NCBI GenBank assembly: GCA_001695595.3
Contig: MBPM02000038.1
Span: forward strand, 620,001 to 684,000
DNA from: Plasmopara viticola
Lineage: Eukaryota; Oomycota; Peronosporomycetes; Peronosporales; Peronosporaceae
Direction: 5' to 3'
Length of the DNA stretch: 64,000 nt
In this document: in pieces, positions 9,701-21,264 of the stretch
How the letters are laid out: every line of letters starts with the position of its first letter
Position numbering within the stretch: the first letter of the stretch is position 1
The notes under the pieces: generated by a model
What the model was told of the DNA's origin: nothing
The model's database searches: none
What the model saw: the letters and a program-made list of their open reading frames with translations, nothing else
Program-made: the position numbers and the translations under genes

Positions 9701-11826
9701 TGGGATTTACCGAAGATGCACTAACTGTCTTTTCTCTTGTATTCTGCATTACTTCGGAATTTATGTCATTGAACTTTGTGTGCATACGCCCTAAGAGACC
9801 ATGTGCATCAGTGACTGACTTAAACGTCGCAGGCCCCTCGGAAATCTAAAAGATTCGAACGTTGCAAGCGCGCTCGGGAGTTCTTAAAACACGGCAATTT
9901 TAATTCAGAGCACACCGCTCGGCATTAATGGTTTGTCACCGTTTCGCAAAAGAGGTTGGTAATACCCGTCGACAAAGACGAGAGCGAAGAATTCTGTACA
10001 TTGTACATCCTGCCATGGTTATTTGTAACACACCTTCTTAGAATCGGTCTTTTTGCCTGATTAGCGGTAGCATTTCCGCTACTGTGAGCGTGTTTGATAT
10101 GTCAAAATTTACATTTATGACGACGTGTAATGGGAGCCATACCTTGATAGACCATTTCCACCTCGCACTTTGTGCAAATGATAGATGTTACGCGGGTTTT
10201 AGGTTAAGACCGCTCTCTTGTCACACAGTAATTGTAAGCTGGGGCCAAATTAATGTCATGGCATACGTGAGGCTATATACTAGTGTATTTTACCAAATTT
10301 GTAACGACATCCTTAGCTGGCCTTTAAGGCCAATAGCATAGATAAAGGAATGGTCGCTTGGCTTGAAGAGGATATCAACATTCCATCGCTGCAAGATAAA
10401 AGAATCTTGGGAAAGATTTTACTTTCTGCTGCTGCTGAGCAGGGCAAGCTGTACCTAAATCCTCCTTAAAGGGCATATAGCCGAGCGCTGTCGTTGTTAG
10501 GCTTCTCCATATTATTCTTGTAAAAGAGAAGACATATCATAGTGCTTGATGAGCGCCATGCGTCACCGTCACAATCCAACCATGATACTGAAATGCTGGC
10601 CAATTAGGGCCTTCTCGGCAAACAACAAGTGCTGTTGTCATTTCACACGCGGCAAATCGGCCTCGCCTATGCTGTTTTGATGGGGTAACTTCTGACATGC
10701 AGCGAGTGGTGCGTTTGATTAGCACCGCTCAGCGAGTAGTGTGCTATTGTGGCGAGGACTCGCTTATACTGCCTTGGCTCAAAGCTAACATACCACTCGA
10801 TCCACAGATTTTGTGCACCTAGTTTCGAGTTTATGTGTGTCCACTTCTGACACTTAAATGTTAATAAATTGACCGACACAGCGTCCACACCAACTGGCTT
10901 ATGCACTTAAGCAAAATGGGTATTCGATCCACCAAAGCTCCGCCTCGAACGACGCATATGTAATAAGTGTCCAATTAATTTAGGCTTTGGGGCGATCTAG
11001 ACTTAAAATAAAGTCGAGCCTCACGTCTAATCCAAGCCTACAAAGCCAAAACCTTCAGTGCTTCAAGTTAAAAAATCACACGTAGGCCCACCAGTTTTCA
11101 TGATACAGTTACCTTGCCTCTGTCCCTAAGCGGGCAGTGACAATGTCACATCGATATGCCTGTAGCTCCTCAGCACACGACTGACTTATTTCGGCAGTGG
11201 AGTGCCAAACTTATTTCCTTGAAGCCGTAGTAGACGTTAAAAGTTGACAAAACTTTCAAATTCATTAAAAAAACAGCAAGCCAGGAGACCCATGCTAACA
11301 CAAAGCTTATCAGGCTAAGCCCTAGTAGCCTACTATCCCTTAGTAAAAATCTGACACTGTTTGGTTCATACACAGTAGACCGCATCGCGCCTACTGGATG
11401 CTGTAATTCTTCCGCGGCACACCAGCCGGCTAGTCTACGGCTAAACTTCGGTTTTCTGAGTCTACGGCCACAAGTAGCGAAAATTTATACCTATGAAATA
11501 TTCACTGAAGCGCGTACGCTTATTGGGATCTGGGAGGTCTTTAGCCTTTACGTCAGAATAACTGAAAGTCGTGGATGTCGAACTATCTGATTGTCCTCAA
11601 CTTCTTAACTTGGGCCACATAAGGGTTAATTTCAGTATATATTGCCACTTTCAAGGCTAATTCATAAGATTACGAATACAAACGGGACAGGCCGCGCAAG
11701 TGTGCAGTAAAAAATCTCCTTTCGAAAGAAGCTTTCCAATCCAGGAAAACTTTCAAGAAACTGGAAAGTCCACAAGCTTTTTCGTGCTCTGGTGGACTTG
11801 ACATCACTTAAACGATGATAAGCTTG

Positions 11827-11850
11827 TATGAGCTGATGCATCAGCTCATA
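11827..11850. repeat. 24-bp perfect palindrome
   Basis: TATGAGCTGATG is followed immediately by its reverse complement. The flanks CTTG and CAAG extend the symmetry if a one-base slip is allowed. No associated gene was seen. Confidence 0.7.
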
Positions 11851-13210
11851 TCAAGTGAGAAGCGCCACTTATTGGATGTTAAGTCTTTCTACCCAAAGTA
11901 CTAAAGGGCCAGGTTTACTTTCTTTAACTCCGCTTACGGTCGGGCGAATAAAATTGTCATATCGAAAATTTAATGTGGAGCAGGTGTCTGCCTCCGTCTT
12001 TCACTTAAAAATGTTTTCGCACTCACATTGAGAGGTCAGCCGCCTTTCAGTGCTGACGCTGCCGTCGGGAACGATTCCGCCAAGTTCCCGCTGAAAATGC
12101 TTTAACCGATTGCCCTCTAGCTGAATAACGTCCTTAGACGCGCATTGATCGCGTCAAATCTTGTGCAGTGAGATGTTGAACCTTCTAGAAGCCAGCAAGA
12201 ACGTCGACTTGCTTAGCAAGTCTCATTTGCCCTGAGGCAAGTAAGCATACTGCTCCATCTACAAATTATATTAGTGCTACCGATTCAGAGCAAAAGGTTT
12301 AGAAGTGCTTCTATGTGCAGTAGAAATGCAACACTTTTCTTGAAAGAAAAGAAAAGTTAGTGCTCTGACCTTCGCTTAGATTTTGAGTTGATACAAATTG
12401 TCGATAGCAATTTGCTTCAACAAAGAGTTAATGATATTTTATATACCAGGTTTTATAATAAGCTGTTAGTTTTAGTGTGAACTGATAAAAACCTAAAGAG
12501 GCAAGTAACCTTCCTATGCATTTAAGCATAATCGCATCTACCAAAATGCAAAAGTAAAGGAATTGAGACCGTGTACTACTTTCTGTTTTCTTTTTCGTAG
12601 CAAGTACTGTCTTTTTGTAGAAATTCGAAACACCACAAGACTTGTATTGCACAATACGGCAGCTTCCACAACACTGGGCTTGTGTTATTACGTTACAACA
12701 TCATTTATTGGGCTGTCACGAGAAGTGTAGTTAGCGCGGTCTTGGCGAAAGCAGTCACGGTCTGTTAATGGGCTGCTTCAGTGACGTAAACATACAGTCG
12801 TTCACCAATCGGTGAATTTTAAGTCCAAAAGTTAGATAGAATCGCCGTTGCCTACCAGGCTTCACCGCACCGTCTTGCTTCATTACAGGTATCGTTATAA
12901 TAAACAATGAGCGTTATAAGCACGAAAATTAAACGACTTGAGCCCATGACAGCTAGAAGACTGCACAAGCTTAAAAACCAAATTCGTGCGTTCTGTTTGG
13001 TATCAAAAGGATCCTGCTATATTGAATGTATACACTGCATACCTATCTAAAACGCAGTAGCTATTTTATATGTGCTTGATGCAATCGCTCGTCGGAGTAA
13101 TATTGTATCAGGGAGAATTTAGCTTCAAACAAAGGCTTTAAAGATGACAAATGAGGCGAAAGTGCAAGTAAGGCAATGCAAACGCATGAAGAGAAGACTG
13201 AAGCAAGGTA

Positions 13211-13239
13211 TTAGACGTCATTTTGAAAATGACGTCTAA
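13211..13239. repeat. Inverted repeat, 14-bp arms with 1-bp spacer
   Basis: TTAGACGTCATTTT, then G, then the exact reverse complement. There is no nearby gene whose end it could mark as a terminator. Confidence 0.7.
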
Positions 13240-14734
13240 AAAAATACAGGAGTAAAGCAGAATCCGAGAGCGTTTGAACTGCACTTTCAGTCGAGACGTG
13301 CTGAAGAAAAGCGGACCGAAAAGGTACGCTCGAAAGAAGCGATTGTGACGATTCGAGTAATGTTCGCAATATCGTCTTTTAGTTGGCGGAACAAAGCCTT
13401 AGGGTAAGCAATTTTACATGCGTCAGCCGCTGTTAAACGTCGACAAGTTTGAGATGTGTCGGATGCACATGCGACTTGATTAAAGCGGAGTCAGCTTGAC
13501 GGCGGAGTCAAGCCGCGTTGATTATGTAAGAGTTCTGCGCAAACAGAAATGCTGTTGTCTGCTAGGGCTATCGATAGGTATGATCACAGTTGTGCAGTTT
13601 TGCAAAGTTTGAAGAAATCCCTGGGACTACTAGCTGCCAAAAGGATCAAACGTTTTGATTTTTCTGATTTCTAGCTGGTAACACCACCTACCGTATCCAG
13701 TAGCAACGCAAGTATTTCATCATCGCTTGCTCATACTGGGTGACGCATAAGTTATTTGTACAATGTTTACAGCATTGGCGACTAGCACGATAGTTGCGAA
13801 TGAGCACTCTTATCAACATTGAATTGGAAGTGCTGCTGAAACTTAGACCACCTTATGATACTAGCTGATATGCTGGTCGTCAGCTTCGATTCATAACGGC
13901 CGGACAGTATATGGTACAAGCTATATTTTGGCGGAAATCTGACGGCGTTAACTGCCTCAGTCTTTGTTATTGCCGTTTGCCAGAATTAAATGCTCTCAAC
14001 CGCTAACGATTTTGGCTAATTGCGCAAAACGTTTCGCAGAATTTGGGAGGGCTTTTTTAAGATAGAAGCAAGTCGCTGCATGGCAACAAAACGCTGGCAG
14101 AGTCAAATGCTTGCCGAAGGGAAAGTCGAACGAGATACAATATTTTCAATGCTTGAGAGGTAGCAATTAATTGTAGGCATTGCTTATTCTGCGTACTTGC
14201 TATTCGCTGCGTAAAGCTTCCCGGGGTCGCCCCAATTAGATAAATAATTTGCTTGGAACGCTAAAGTTATCTTTCTGCTCACTTTAGAGACAACTAACTT
14301 ATCCCCTCTATTATTTGCCACAAGGAACCAACTATATTAGACTTTAGCGGCGCGAAAGGCAGAGTGTTACCCTATTGCACAACACCTTGCACAAAAATGA
14401 TATGCAGTCAGTAAAATAAGAATAATCGTGTACCAGTATGTTGATTAAAGACAATTTAAATTTTATTAGAAAAGAAACCATCAAATAATGTATCTTTAAA
14501 AACATATAACGATACGATATATAAATGCCTACTCTTAAGTTAGTGCAAAAAGTATGGCGGAAACTTTTGCATGCAAAATCTAATATTTATAAAGCTGTAT
14601 TGCTTCAAATATTACATTTGATTTAGTATTGTTGTGATTAACCCGTATTTTTATAGCGTAATATTTGTAATTGCTCAATGTAAGAACACGGAAATTATTG
14701 ACAATGCAAAGTACAATATTGGTTCACACCACTT

Positions 14735-14931
14735 GAAGATTGGTCACCTTCGCAGTTTGTGAGCCACATTTAAGATCTGAGTGAAAGTAACTTACGATAG
14801 TAGCAAGATGTAGCCACACGTGATAGTCTCAGTAAGACTCGACAGACTGTGACCTCCCATGAAACGTACTGGGATATTGTACGCACAACCGTTGCACTTT
14901 TAGTGCAGTCGTTTTATTTCACAATTTCGCT
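14735..14931 (+). promoter_or_regulatory. Conserved upstream flank of GH72 gene 1
   Basis: About 200 bp before the start codon align with the sequence upstream of the GH72 pseudogene (reverse complement of 28557-28740). Shared blocks include GTGAGCCACATTT, AGACTGTGAC, CACTTTTAGTGCAGTCGTTTTA and a final CACAATTTC before the ATG. Conservation in a dead paralogue shows common descent of gene plus flank and makes this the likely promoter and 5' UTR. No specific factor site is identified. Confidence 0.5.
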
Positions 14932-16772
14932 ATGAAATCTACCTCACTCAGTAATTCCCTACCTTCCGACAAAGCTCTCATGACATTCAGTCGTCGCATT
15001 GGCAAATATTGCACCGCTATTGCCTTGTGCGCTGCATTGGTTCCACAAATCGATGCGTGGCTTCATCCTATTATCACAAAAGGAAATAAATTCTTTGACT
15101 CCGTCACAAAATTAGAATTTCGGATCAAGGGCATGGCGTACTACCCTCGACCCAATAGCGGAAAAATGGCAAATGTTGGAAACTACGATTGGGCCACTGA
15201 TAGCCATGAGGCAGTCTGGAAGCCACATTTGAAGATTATGAAAGATCTTGGGGTCAATACCATTCGCCTCTATTCGATCGATCCAAGTGAGTCACACGAC
15301 AAGTTTATGTGTGCATGCTCAGAAGCGGGAATTTATGTACTCATAGGCCTGACTGCACCGTAAGTTTCTGTACGCAACAATGTGTATTTTTTTTCGTACG
15401 CAAAAACTTTAATTGCACGATCGTTCTACAGGTGCGAAAATTGTTCGGTGCAAGACCATGTGCCGCCAACGTGTTACCCAGGTGAATTGTTCACACGAGG
15501 ACAAATGGTGTACAATGCGTTTGCAGTCTACGACAACACTTTGGGCTTTAGTGTGGGGAATGAAAACAATCTGCAAGTGGAGAATGGCGCCGATGGGACG
15601 ACAACTGCACCGTGTGTGAAAGCGTTTTTACGCGATATGCGAAGTTACGCAGCCAGTTGTGCCGGAGCGGTACGCCCAGTTCCCATGGGTCTAGACATTG
15701 CGGACATTCCACCACGATGGTTGTGGATTTCGTACTATGATTGTGCTGTGGACGACGACGAGAATACGCGAGCTGAATGGTACAGTACAGGACGCAGGAT
15801 AGGGTCGTACACTTTGCACTCACTCTTTTGGTGTTAGGATGGGATTTAATCCATACGTCGAGTGTGATCCGGCAAAAAACACAAAATACTCGCAGTCGAG
15901 TGGGTTGCAGACGCTCATGGCCGAGTATGCTGAAGTCAAGTACGCAAGGCCTTTGATGTTTGGGGAGTTTGGGTGCAATAAGGGTACAAACACAATTGAT
16001 GGCTATAAAACCCAGCGCGGGTTCTACGATGTACGTATGGCTACAACAAGTTGAAAACTAGTCGATTCACTCTCGTGCATGCAGGCAAAATGGATGAATG
16101 AGGAAAAGGAAATGACTGATGAGATCGTAGGTGGCAACGTCTTTGAGTTCACGACCGAAATTGCCAACCTAGTCGACCAATCTGGTACGACGATATTTTG
16201 ATACCATACTAGTCGTACAACTTCTCACAAACGGTACCTCTAGCTTTGGTCAAACCCGCGGATCCAGGCAAATACGGTGTCGGATACTTCCAACCGGACG
16301 ATTGCGATCATGATACGATTCCGTGCAAATTTACGCCGTACCCCGAGTATACGAATCTCAAGAAAGCATTCACGACCACAGCCAACTCGACGGTTCGGTA
16401 CGACAGCTACACTCCGCGTCGTACAAAGATTTTAACCTGTCCCAAGTCCATGTCAATCGACCTGCCGTCCACTCCTGATGGTACACTAGATCCAGCTCTC
16501 GATCCGTTTTTAAGTTGCACTAATCGCTTGTTCTTGTAGTGACCGTCCTTGAGTGCTCTGTATTGCAACCTAAGTGCAGGGGCAGCACCGCAAATTCTTA
16601 CGACCGCACGGACTCGAGTACAGCAGTCGGTGACAAGCGGCCACCGTCCAATGAGATTGGCGCGTCGGCCCAAATTTCGTCAAATAATGGCACGTTTTTG
16701 TCTGCTGCCACAACCGTGGCCCCTTCAGTCATTGCCCTTGCTTTGTCCGTGATCGTTGCCATTGTTCGATAA
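14932..16772 (+). CDS. GH72 beta-1,3-glucanosyltransferase (Gas/Gel-like), GPI-anchored, gene 1
   Basis: GH72 enzymes cut beta-1,3-glucan and rejoin the piece to another chain, lengthening wall glucan outside the plasma membrane. Six exons fit: 14932-15359, 15432-15779, 15838-16030, 16085-16184, 16244-16480 and 16540-16772. All junctions are GT-AG, frames close and the product is 512 aa. The N-terminus is a signal peptide ending near [34 protein letters not shown] and [12 protein letters not shown] follow the family order. The putative acid/base is Glu187 (GNEN) and the nucleophile Glu302 (FGEFGCN). The C-terminal stretch after a Ser/Thr/Asn-rich linker is hydrophobic ([13 protein letters not shown]), as expected for GPI attachment. 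The in-frame Met17 (14980) would give a tighter signal peptide, but the ATG at 14932 is conserved in the pseudogene at 28556. No separate X8/CBM43 module is seen. The next gene begins 107 bp downstream. Confidence 0.9.
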
Positions 16773-16879
16773 TACACGTAATTCAGTACCCCTTGTGTTG
16801 CCGTCTTAAATCCACCAATAAGCATCGTCCCTGGCCTCGCTCCTAACCATAAAAACCTGTTCGACCACTGGTGTCCACC

Positions 16880-19800
16880 ATGGCGACGCTAGAGACCACG
16901 AGTTTCGACCAGTTGCAAGCACTTCGGAACGTGCAACTAATTGCACGCAACGAGTACCCACTCAAGCATTTGTCACCCGAAAAAGTGCGACGTCGCAGTC
17001 GTCGCGATGACGAAGAGGAGGAAAATGCACGCTGTTTCTGTACGCACCCCGATCCCATCGAACAGCTTGAACACGACGTCCGCCGCTGTGACGACGTGTC
17101 GTGTCTGAATTTTGCCACCTACGTCGAGTGTTCCGCGTCGTGTGACGCCGGCATGTACTGTCGCAACCAACGCTTGCAACATCCCGAGCACTTTCCCGTC
17201 TTGGAAGCGTTCAAGACGGAAAAAAAGGGCTATGGCGTGCGTACAAAAGAATTTATCCCACAATTGAGCCTCGTGGGGGAATACGTGGGTGAAATCATTG
17301 ACGAAGTCGAATTGACCCGACGCTTGCAAAGCGTGCCACGGCAAGAACTGAACTTTTACTACTTGTTGCTGGCCCCGGGCATTTACATTGACGCGCGAAG
17401 CAAAGGCAGCTTTACTCGCTTTGTCAACCACAGCTGTGCGCCGAATTGCAAGACGGAAAAATGGACTGTGAATGGCGAAGACCGCATTGCCGTGAGTGCG
17501 TTAGAGGACATTCACCCGGGCGACGAGTTGACGTTTGATTACAAGTGGAAAGCCCTGGGTTCGCGCCCCATCACGTGTTTCTGTGGGGCTCCGACGTGCA
17601 AAGGCGTGATTGGGACAAATACCACGAGTGGGGTACATCCCGACGCGTCGAGTGGGTTTTTTCGCGATCCCGAAAAGACGGAAACGGGCCACGTGCTCGT
17701 GGGACGCCAAGTGCGTGTCTTTCTCTCGGTCGACGACAAGACGGTGTACGATGTCCAGCGGATCAAAGCGTACGACGAGGTCCACGATCGGTACGAAGTG
17801 GACGGTGGACTGGACGTGGACGGGTCTGACTCGGAGGACACGGCGTCGGATCAAATGAGAGAAGAGAAACAATTTGTACGATTGCAAGAGAATGGGTGGC
17901 AAGTGTATTGTGAAGAGACGGGCGAGCACGTGTTTGCGATTCCAAAGAAACGCATTGTCCCGAGTCTTGACGGGGTCAAAGACGTCCCGTGGACGTCCAT
18001 TGAGCGTGGACAAGGTGCCGTGGCCACTGAACGCCCCGACACGCGCGTGTGTGTCCAACGAACGAACGAGATGGGCGAAGTGCTGGATCGAGAAGGCAAG
18101 GTCGTGTCGACCAAGTTGCTCATCAAGTTTTTACCCAAAGAGTACGACGAACGGCTCTTGCGGACCCTCTTTACGAGTCGCAAACACCCCACGGCACTTC
18201 AAAGTGCACAGGTGTTTCATTTCTTGGATGGCACGGGGTGGGGACTCGTCGAGTTGGAAACGCATGACCTTGCCACGTGGTTCCGTCGGACACTGGATCG
18301 ACGCAATCTACTTGACAAAATGTTGCGCGTCTACCCAGCCGGCGCTAAGGAAATTGAGCGCTTTCGACAGCAAAAAGCAAAACTGGAAACGATGCGGCAA
18401 GGCGGAGCGACGGACGGATGGAGTTCGTCTCCATCGAAAGAGCAAGAACCGCCTACCGACAAGCGGCAGCGTGCGTACTGTTTTGGACGAAAACTCGATT
18501 GGCTCGTGACGGAAGAGGACGTGAAACAAGTCGCAGTGCAACAGAAATTGTCCGTGTCGTTAGAAGAGACGTTGCGCGTCAAGTACGTCAAAGGGATCTT
18601 TCATATTGCAAAAGGCTTGCGGCTGGATCGCGAAGATGCAACCAGTGCGATCCTTGCACTGAATCGGTACTTTACCTTCCATGCCATGCCCATGGACGTT
18701 GACATGTACGCAGCGACAATGCTGTACTTGTTTCTCAAAGCACATGCCCGCAAAGTCCCCTATGACGCGTTTGTGAAAGAAGTGTACAAGGCCAAACATG
18801 GAGCGATTGCTGCCGAGCGATTGACCGCAACGTCGCCCGAATTGAATGCAGTAAAGCGTCACTTGGTGAAAGCAGAAGGAGAGTTACTGGAAGGATTGCA
18901 CTATGACATTACGGGACAAGACCCGTACGCTCTATTGGACGTATTGACGACGCGAAAAAGTGCCAAGAAAAGCGGACCGGGGACGATTGGCTCTAGCTTT
19001 CCGTTCGTGTCGGCGTTGCCTCCTCCAGAAGTTCAGAAAGAAGCCAAGCATTTGGTAGCTGAAGCACTGCCGTTGCCTATATGGACGCACAATTGTGTCG
19101 AGTGCGTCATGCTAAGTATCGTGTACGTAAGTGCGGCAGTCATTGAAGCGTTAAGTGTCAAAAGTGCATCTCGAAGCAGTCGCTTGCCCGACTATTTACC
19201 GCAACTGGACGTGCAAACGAATGCGCTTGAAGCACGAAGGCTTTTGACCTGCTCGTTGTCAATCTGTTGGTTGTTAAAAGAACGATGGATTCGGCTTGAG
19301 AAACAGAGTAAAGTGGGGGCTCAAAAACAGCTCAAAAAGCACGAAACACCCGGCTTTGATATGCAACAATTCGACGTGTCAAATGACAAAATGGACATGG
19401 AGATCTCGAATCGCATTGCACGCATTCTCAAGCAGTGGCTCCAGTTGTCTGGGTCCACATCCACTTCGACTTCAAGCTTGTATTCGTCTACTTCTGCTCG
19501 ATACAGTTCGGACAAGAAGTTTGTCACATTTAAAACCATGCAAAGTTCTCTCCCACTTGTTGACGCAATCACTAGTCACGAGAAACGTGACAACGAGCCC
19601 ATGATCACGGCGTTATCGATCTTCTCGAAAAGGACACCAGCGAGCAATTCGAGTGGCGATGAACGTTTATACACGGGCGCGATCATTGCGGTCGAATCGA
19701 TTCGAAAACGCGCCTTCTTGGGAACAATTTCAAGCGACGTGAACTTTGATTTGGCGGGGAAAGCAGTGTATCTCCAATCGTGGCCCTATCTCGAACAAGA

Positions 19801-21199
19801 GCAGTTTCTCACGGAAGATCGCGGCATGAACGATGCGTGTTTGCGTGAATTGTCTGCCGCCACGACGTTTTCGGCACTGGCCCCTGATCGCTTCATGAAC
19901 CTCTATGGCATTATCTTTCCAGTGACCCGAAAAAACCGTCCATCGAGTGACACAAGTACTGAGAACGGGACGGACGAACTCGAGTTGCTTGCTGCGAGTG
20001 TGGATGAAGATGGCAATGTCGTGCCGGAAGGCATTGATCGATTAGCGCGTGAAAAACATTACCTTGCATTTGAACAGCCCTTGCACATGTTTTCCGGCAT
20101 CTTTGAAGCTCACGTTTCCCTCGATCTTGCTTTACGAAAGAAGGCGATCTTTGACATGTTGCAGAGTCTTGCCATCGTGCATGAGCAAGGATATGTCCAT
20201 CGCTTTATCGCTCCCTCCCATCTCTTGGTCTTCTCCGCTGGGATCAAATTGGGTGGCTTTCATGCCATGCGAAAGGTGGCAACCCTTAAGTCGAAAGAAG
20301 GGGAACGGTCGCCCCTCCTTGCGTACGACATGAGCGACAGTGAACGCAAGGAACATTGCTACGGGGCGTGGCTCTACGTCACTGCTCCCGAAGTGTTGCT
20401 GGGAGAGACCAAGTATACCTGGCGTGCCGACATGTGGTCGGCAGGGTGTGTCGCGCTCGCGATTCTATTGGATAAAGTGCCGTTTCTGCGCGGCCAAGAC
20501 GTCAAAGTGCAGCTCGACCTCATCTACCGTCTCTGTGGCACACCCAGCATGTCGTGGGAAGGGGCTCATAAACTCCCGTCGTACAATACGTTTCGACCGA
20601 AACACGAGTACAAGATGCGCTTGCGCAAGACATTGTTGGAACAACGCGCGACGTTTACCGACTTGACCGAAGAGGCCGTCGATGTGTTGGAAGCAATGCT
20701 GCAATTGGATCCAGCACGCCGGAGTCCGATCAAGAAATTGCTGGCCATGCGCTTCTTTGACAGTGTCCGCCAGCAACGTGCGTGCACGTTTCTCGGCTTG
20801 GCCCCGACGTTTCCTGTCCAGAAAGTCAAACTCGTCCAGCATCTCGTCAAGTCCAAAGCCAAGCGACACCGTCCGTCCCACCGTCATGCGTCCCATCGCC
20901 ACCACAGTGAGGACGCTTCTCGTTTCAAACGATTGGCACTTGAGGGCACTAGTAAAAAGAAACACGAGCGCCACAAGGCACGCAGTGACAAGAAAAAGAC
21001 GAAAAGTGGACGACGAGAACGGACGCGGACAGTGACGTTTGCTCACGACAGTGTGGAATTGTACGACGACGTGCCGTTACCCAAGAGTTTTATCGCTACT
21101 TTAGAGGACTCCACCACGCGCGCGACGGACGACAAGTTGCCTCGTCAGGCCAAACGTGCCAAGCTCGACTGGGGCATGGGATTGAACGCCGATTCGTAA
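16880..21199 (+). CDS. SET-domain methyltransferase fused to cyclin box and CDK-like pseudokinase
   Basis: A single exon encodes 1,439 aa. The ATG sits in CCACCATGG; the in-frame GTG at 16871 is not needed. Residues 50-102 are an AWS Cys-rich domain (CFCTHPDP to YCRNQRLQ). Residues 103-225 are SET with KKGYGVR, NHSCAPNC near 182 and GDELTFDY near 214. Residues 232-245 are post-SET (CFCGAPTCKG). AWS-SET-postSET is the SETD2/ASH1 type, so lysine methylation of H3K36 is the likely reaction. A Tudor-like patch (about 274-310) and an RRM-like patch (about 410-485) are tentative. A cyclin box spans about 585-690, close to transcriptional cyclins (T/K/L). About 930-1300 is a CDK-like kinase fold with APE at 1169 and DMWSAGC, but HRD is HRF (1107-1109) and DFG is GGF (1125-1127), so it is probably catalytically dead. 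A basic Lys/Arg/His tail suggests nuclear import. The open frame over 4.3 kb argues that it is functional. Confidence 0.88.
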   Translation: MATLETTSFDQLQALRNVQLIARNEYPLKHLSPEKVRRRSRRDDEEEENARCFCTHPDPIEQLEHDVRRCDDVSCLNFATYVECSASCDAGMYCRNQRLQHPEHFPVLEAFKTEKKGYGVRTKEFIPQLSLVGEYVGEIIDEVELTRRLQSVPRQELNFYYLLLAPGIYIDARSKGSFTRFVNHSCAPNCKTEKWTVNGEDRIAVSALEDIHPGDELTFDYKWKALGSRPITCFCGAPTCKGVIGTNTTSGVHPDASSGFFRDPEKTETGHVLVGRQVRVFLSVDDKTVYDVQRIKAYDEVHDRYEVDGGLDVDGSDSEDTASDQMREEKQFVRLQENGWQVYCEETGEHVFAIPKKRIVPSLDGVKDVPWTSIERGQGAVATERPDTRVCVQRTNEMGEVLDREGKVVSTKLLIKFLPKEYDERLLRTLFTSRKHPTALQSAQVFHFLDGTGWGLVELETHDLATWFRRTLDRRNLLDKMLRVYPAGAKEIERFRQQKAKLETMRQGGATDGWSSSPSKEQEPPTDKRQRAYCFGRKLDWLVTEEDVKQVAVQQKLSVSLEETLRVKYVKGIFHIAKGLRLDREDATSAILALNRYFTFHAMPMDVDMYAATMLYLFLKAHARKVPYDAFVKEVYKAKHGAIAAERLTATSPELNAVKRHLVKAEGELLEGLHYDITGQDPYALLDVLTTRKSAKKSGPGTIGSSFPFVSALPPPEVQKEAKHLVAEALPLPIWTHNCVECVMLSIVYVSAAVIEALSVKSASRSSRLPDYLPQLDVQTNALEARRLLTCSLSICWLLKERWIRLEKQSKVGAQKQLKKHETPGFDMQQFDVSNDKMDMEISNRIARILKQWLQLSGSTSTSTSSLYSSTSARYSSDKKFVTFKTMQSSLPLVDAITSHEKRDNEPMITALSIFSKRTPASNSSGDERLYTGAIIAVESIRKRAFLGTISSDVNFDLAGKAVYLQSWPYLEQEQFLTEDRGMNDACLRELSAATTFSALAPDRFMNLYGIIFPVTRKNRPSSDTSTENGTDELELLAASVDEDGNVVPEGIDRLAREKHYLAFEQPLHMFSGIFEAHVSLDLALRKKAIFDMLQSLAIVHEQGYVHRFIAPSHLLVFSAGIKLGGFHAMRKVATLKSKEGERSPLLAYDMSDSERKEHCYGAWLYVTAPEVLLGETKYTWRADMWSAGCVALAILLDKVPFLRGQDVKVQLDLIYRLCGTPSMSWEGAHKLPSYNTFRPKHEYKMRLRKTLLEQRATFTDLTEEAVDVLEAMLQLDPARRSPIKKLLAMRFFDSVRQQRACTFLGLAPTFPVQKVKLVQHLVKSKAKRHRPSHRHASHRHHSEDASRFKRLALEGTSKKKHERHKARSDKKKTKSGRRERTRTVTFAHDSVELYDDVPLPKSFIATLEDSTTRATDDKLPRQAKRAKLDWGMGLNADS

Positions 21200-21264
21200 T
21201 CGTCGTCGCCAGGAAGCGGACAGGGTAGACAAGCCGTAGGCTAGCGAGCAGACAATAGACGTGA

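Larger units (their letters stand above)
6800..14690. other. Gene-free stretch, decayed intergenic DNA
   Basis: I see no gene that I can support here. Open frames are short, overlap on both strands and show no recognisable domains. Patches at 7494-7709, 8761-9021, 8967-9398 and 10084-10341 are open for 60-143 codons but match nothing I know. Two clear inverted repeats are listed separately (11827-11850 and 13211-13239). The rest is probably old transposon debris. Confidence 0.5.

Noticed and set aside
10537..10906. Overlapping minus-strand frames of 60-80 codons
   Set aside because: No motif, overlapping frames on one strand, and no sign of conservation within the window.
10921..10945. tRNA-like B box (GTATTCGATCC)
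   Set aside because: No matching A box or cloverleaf could be drawn on either strand.
16871..16879. Upstream GTG start for the SET fusion
   Set aside because: It is in frame but non-AUG. The ATG at 16880 has a CCACCATGG context and is the obvious eukaryotic start.
17501..18058. Long open frame on the minus strand opposite the SET fusion (and several others across 16.9-21.2 kb)
   Set aside because: Codon-bias shadows of the GC-richer coding strand; no recognisable domain and no splice logic.
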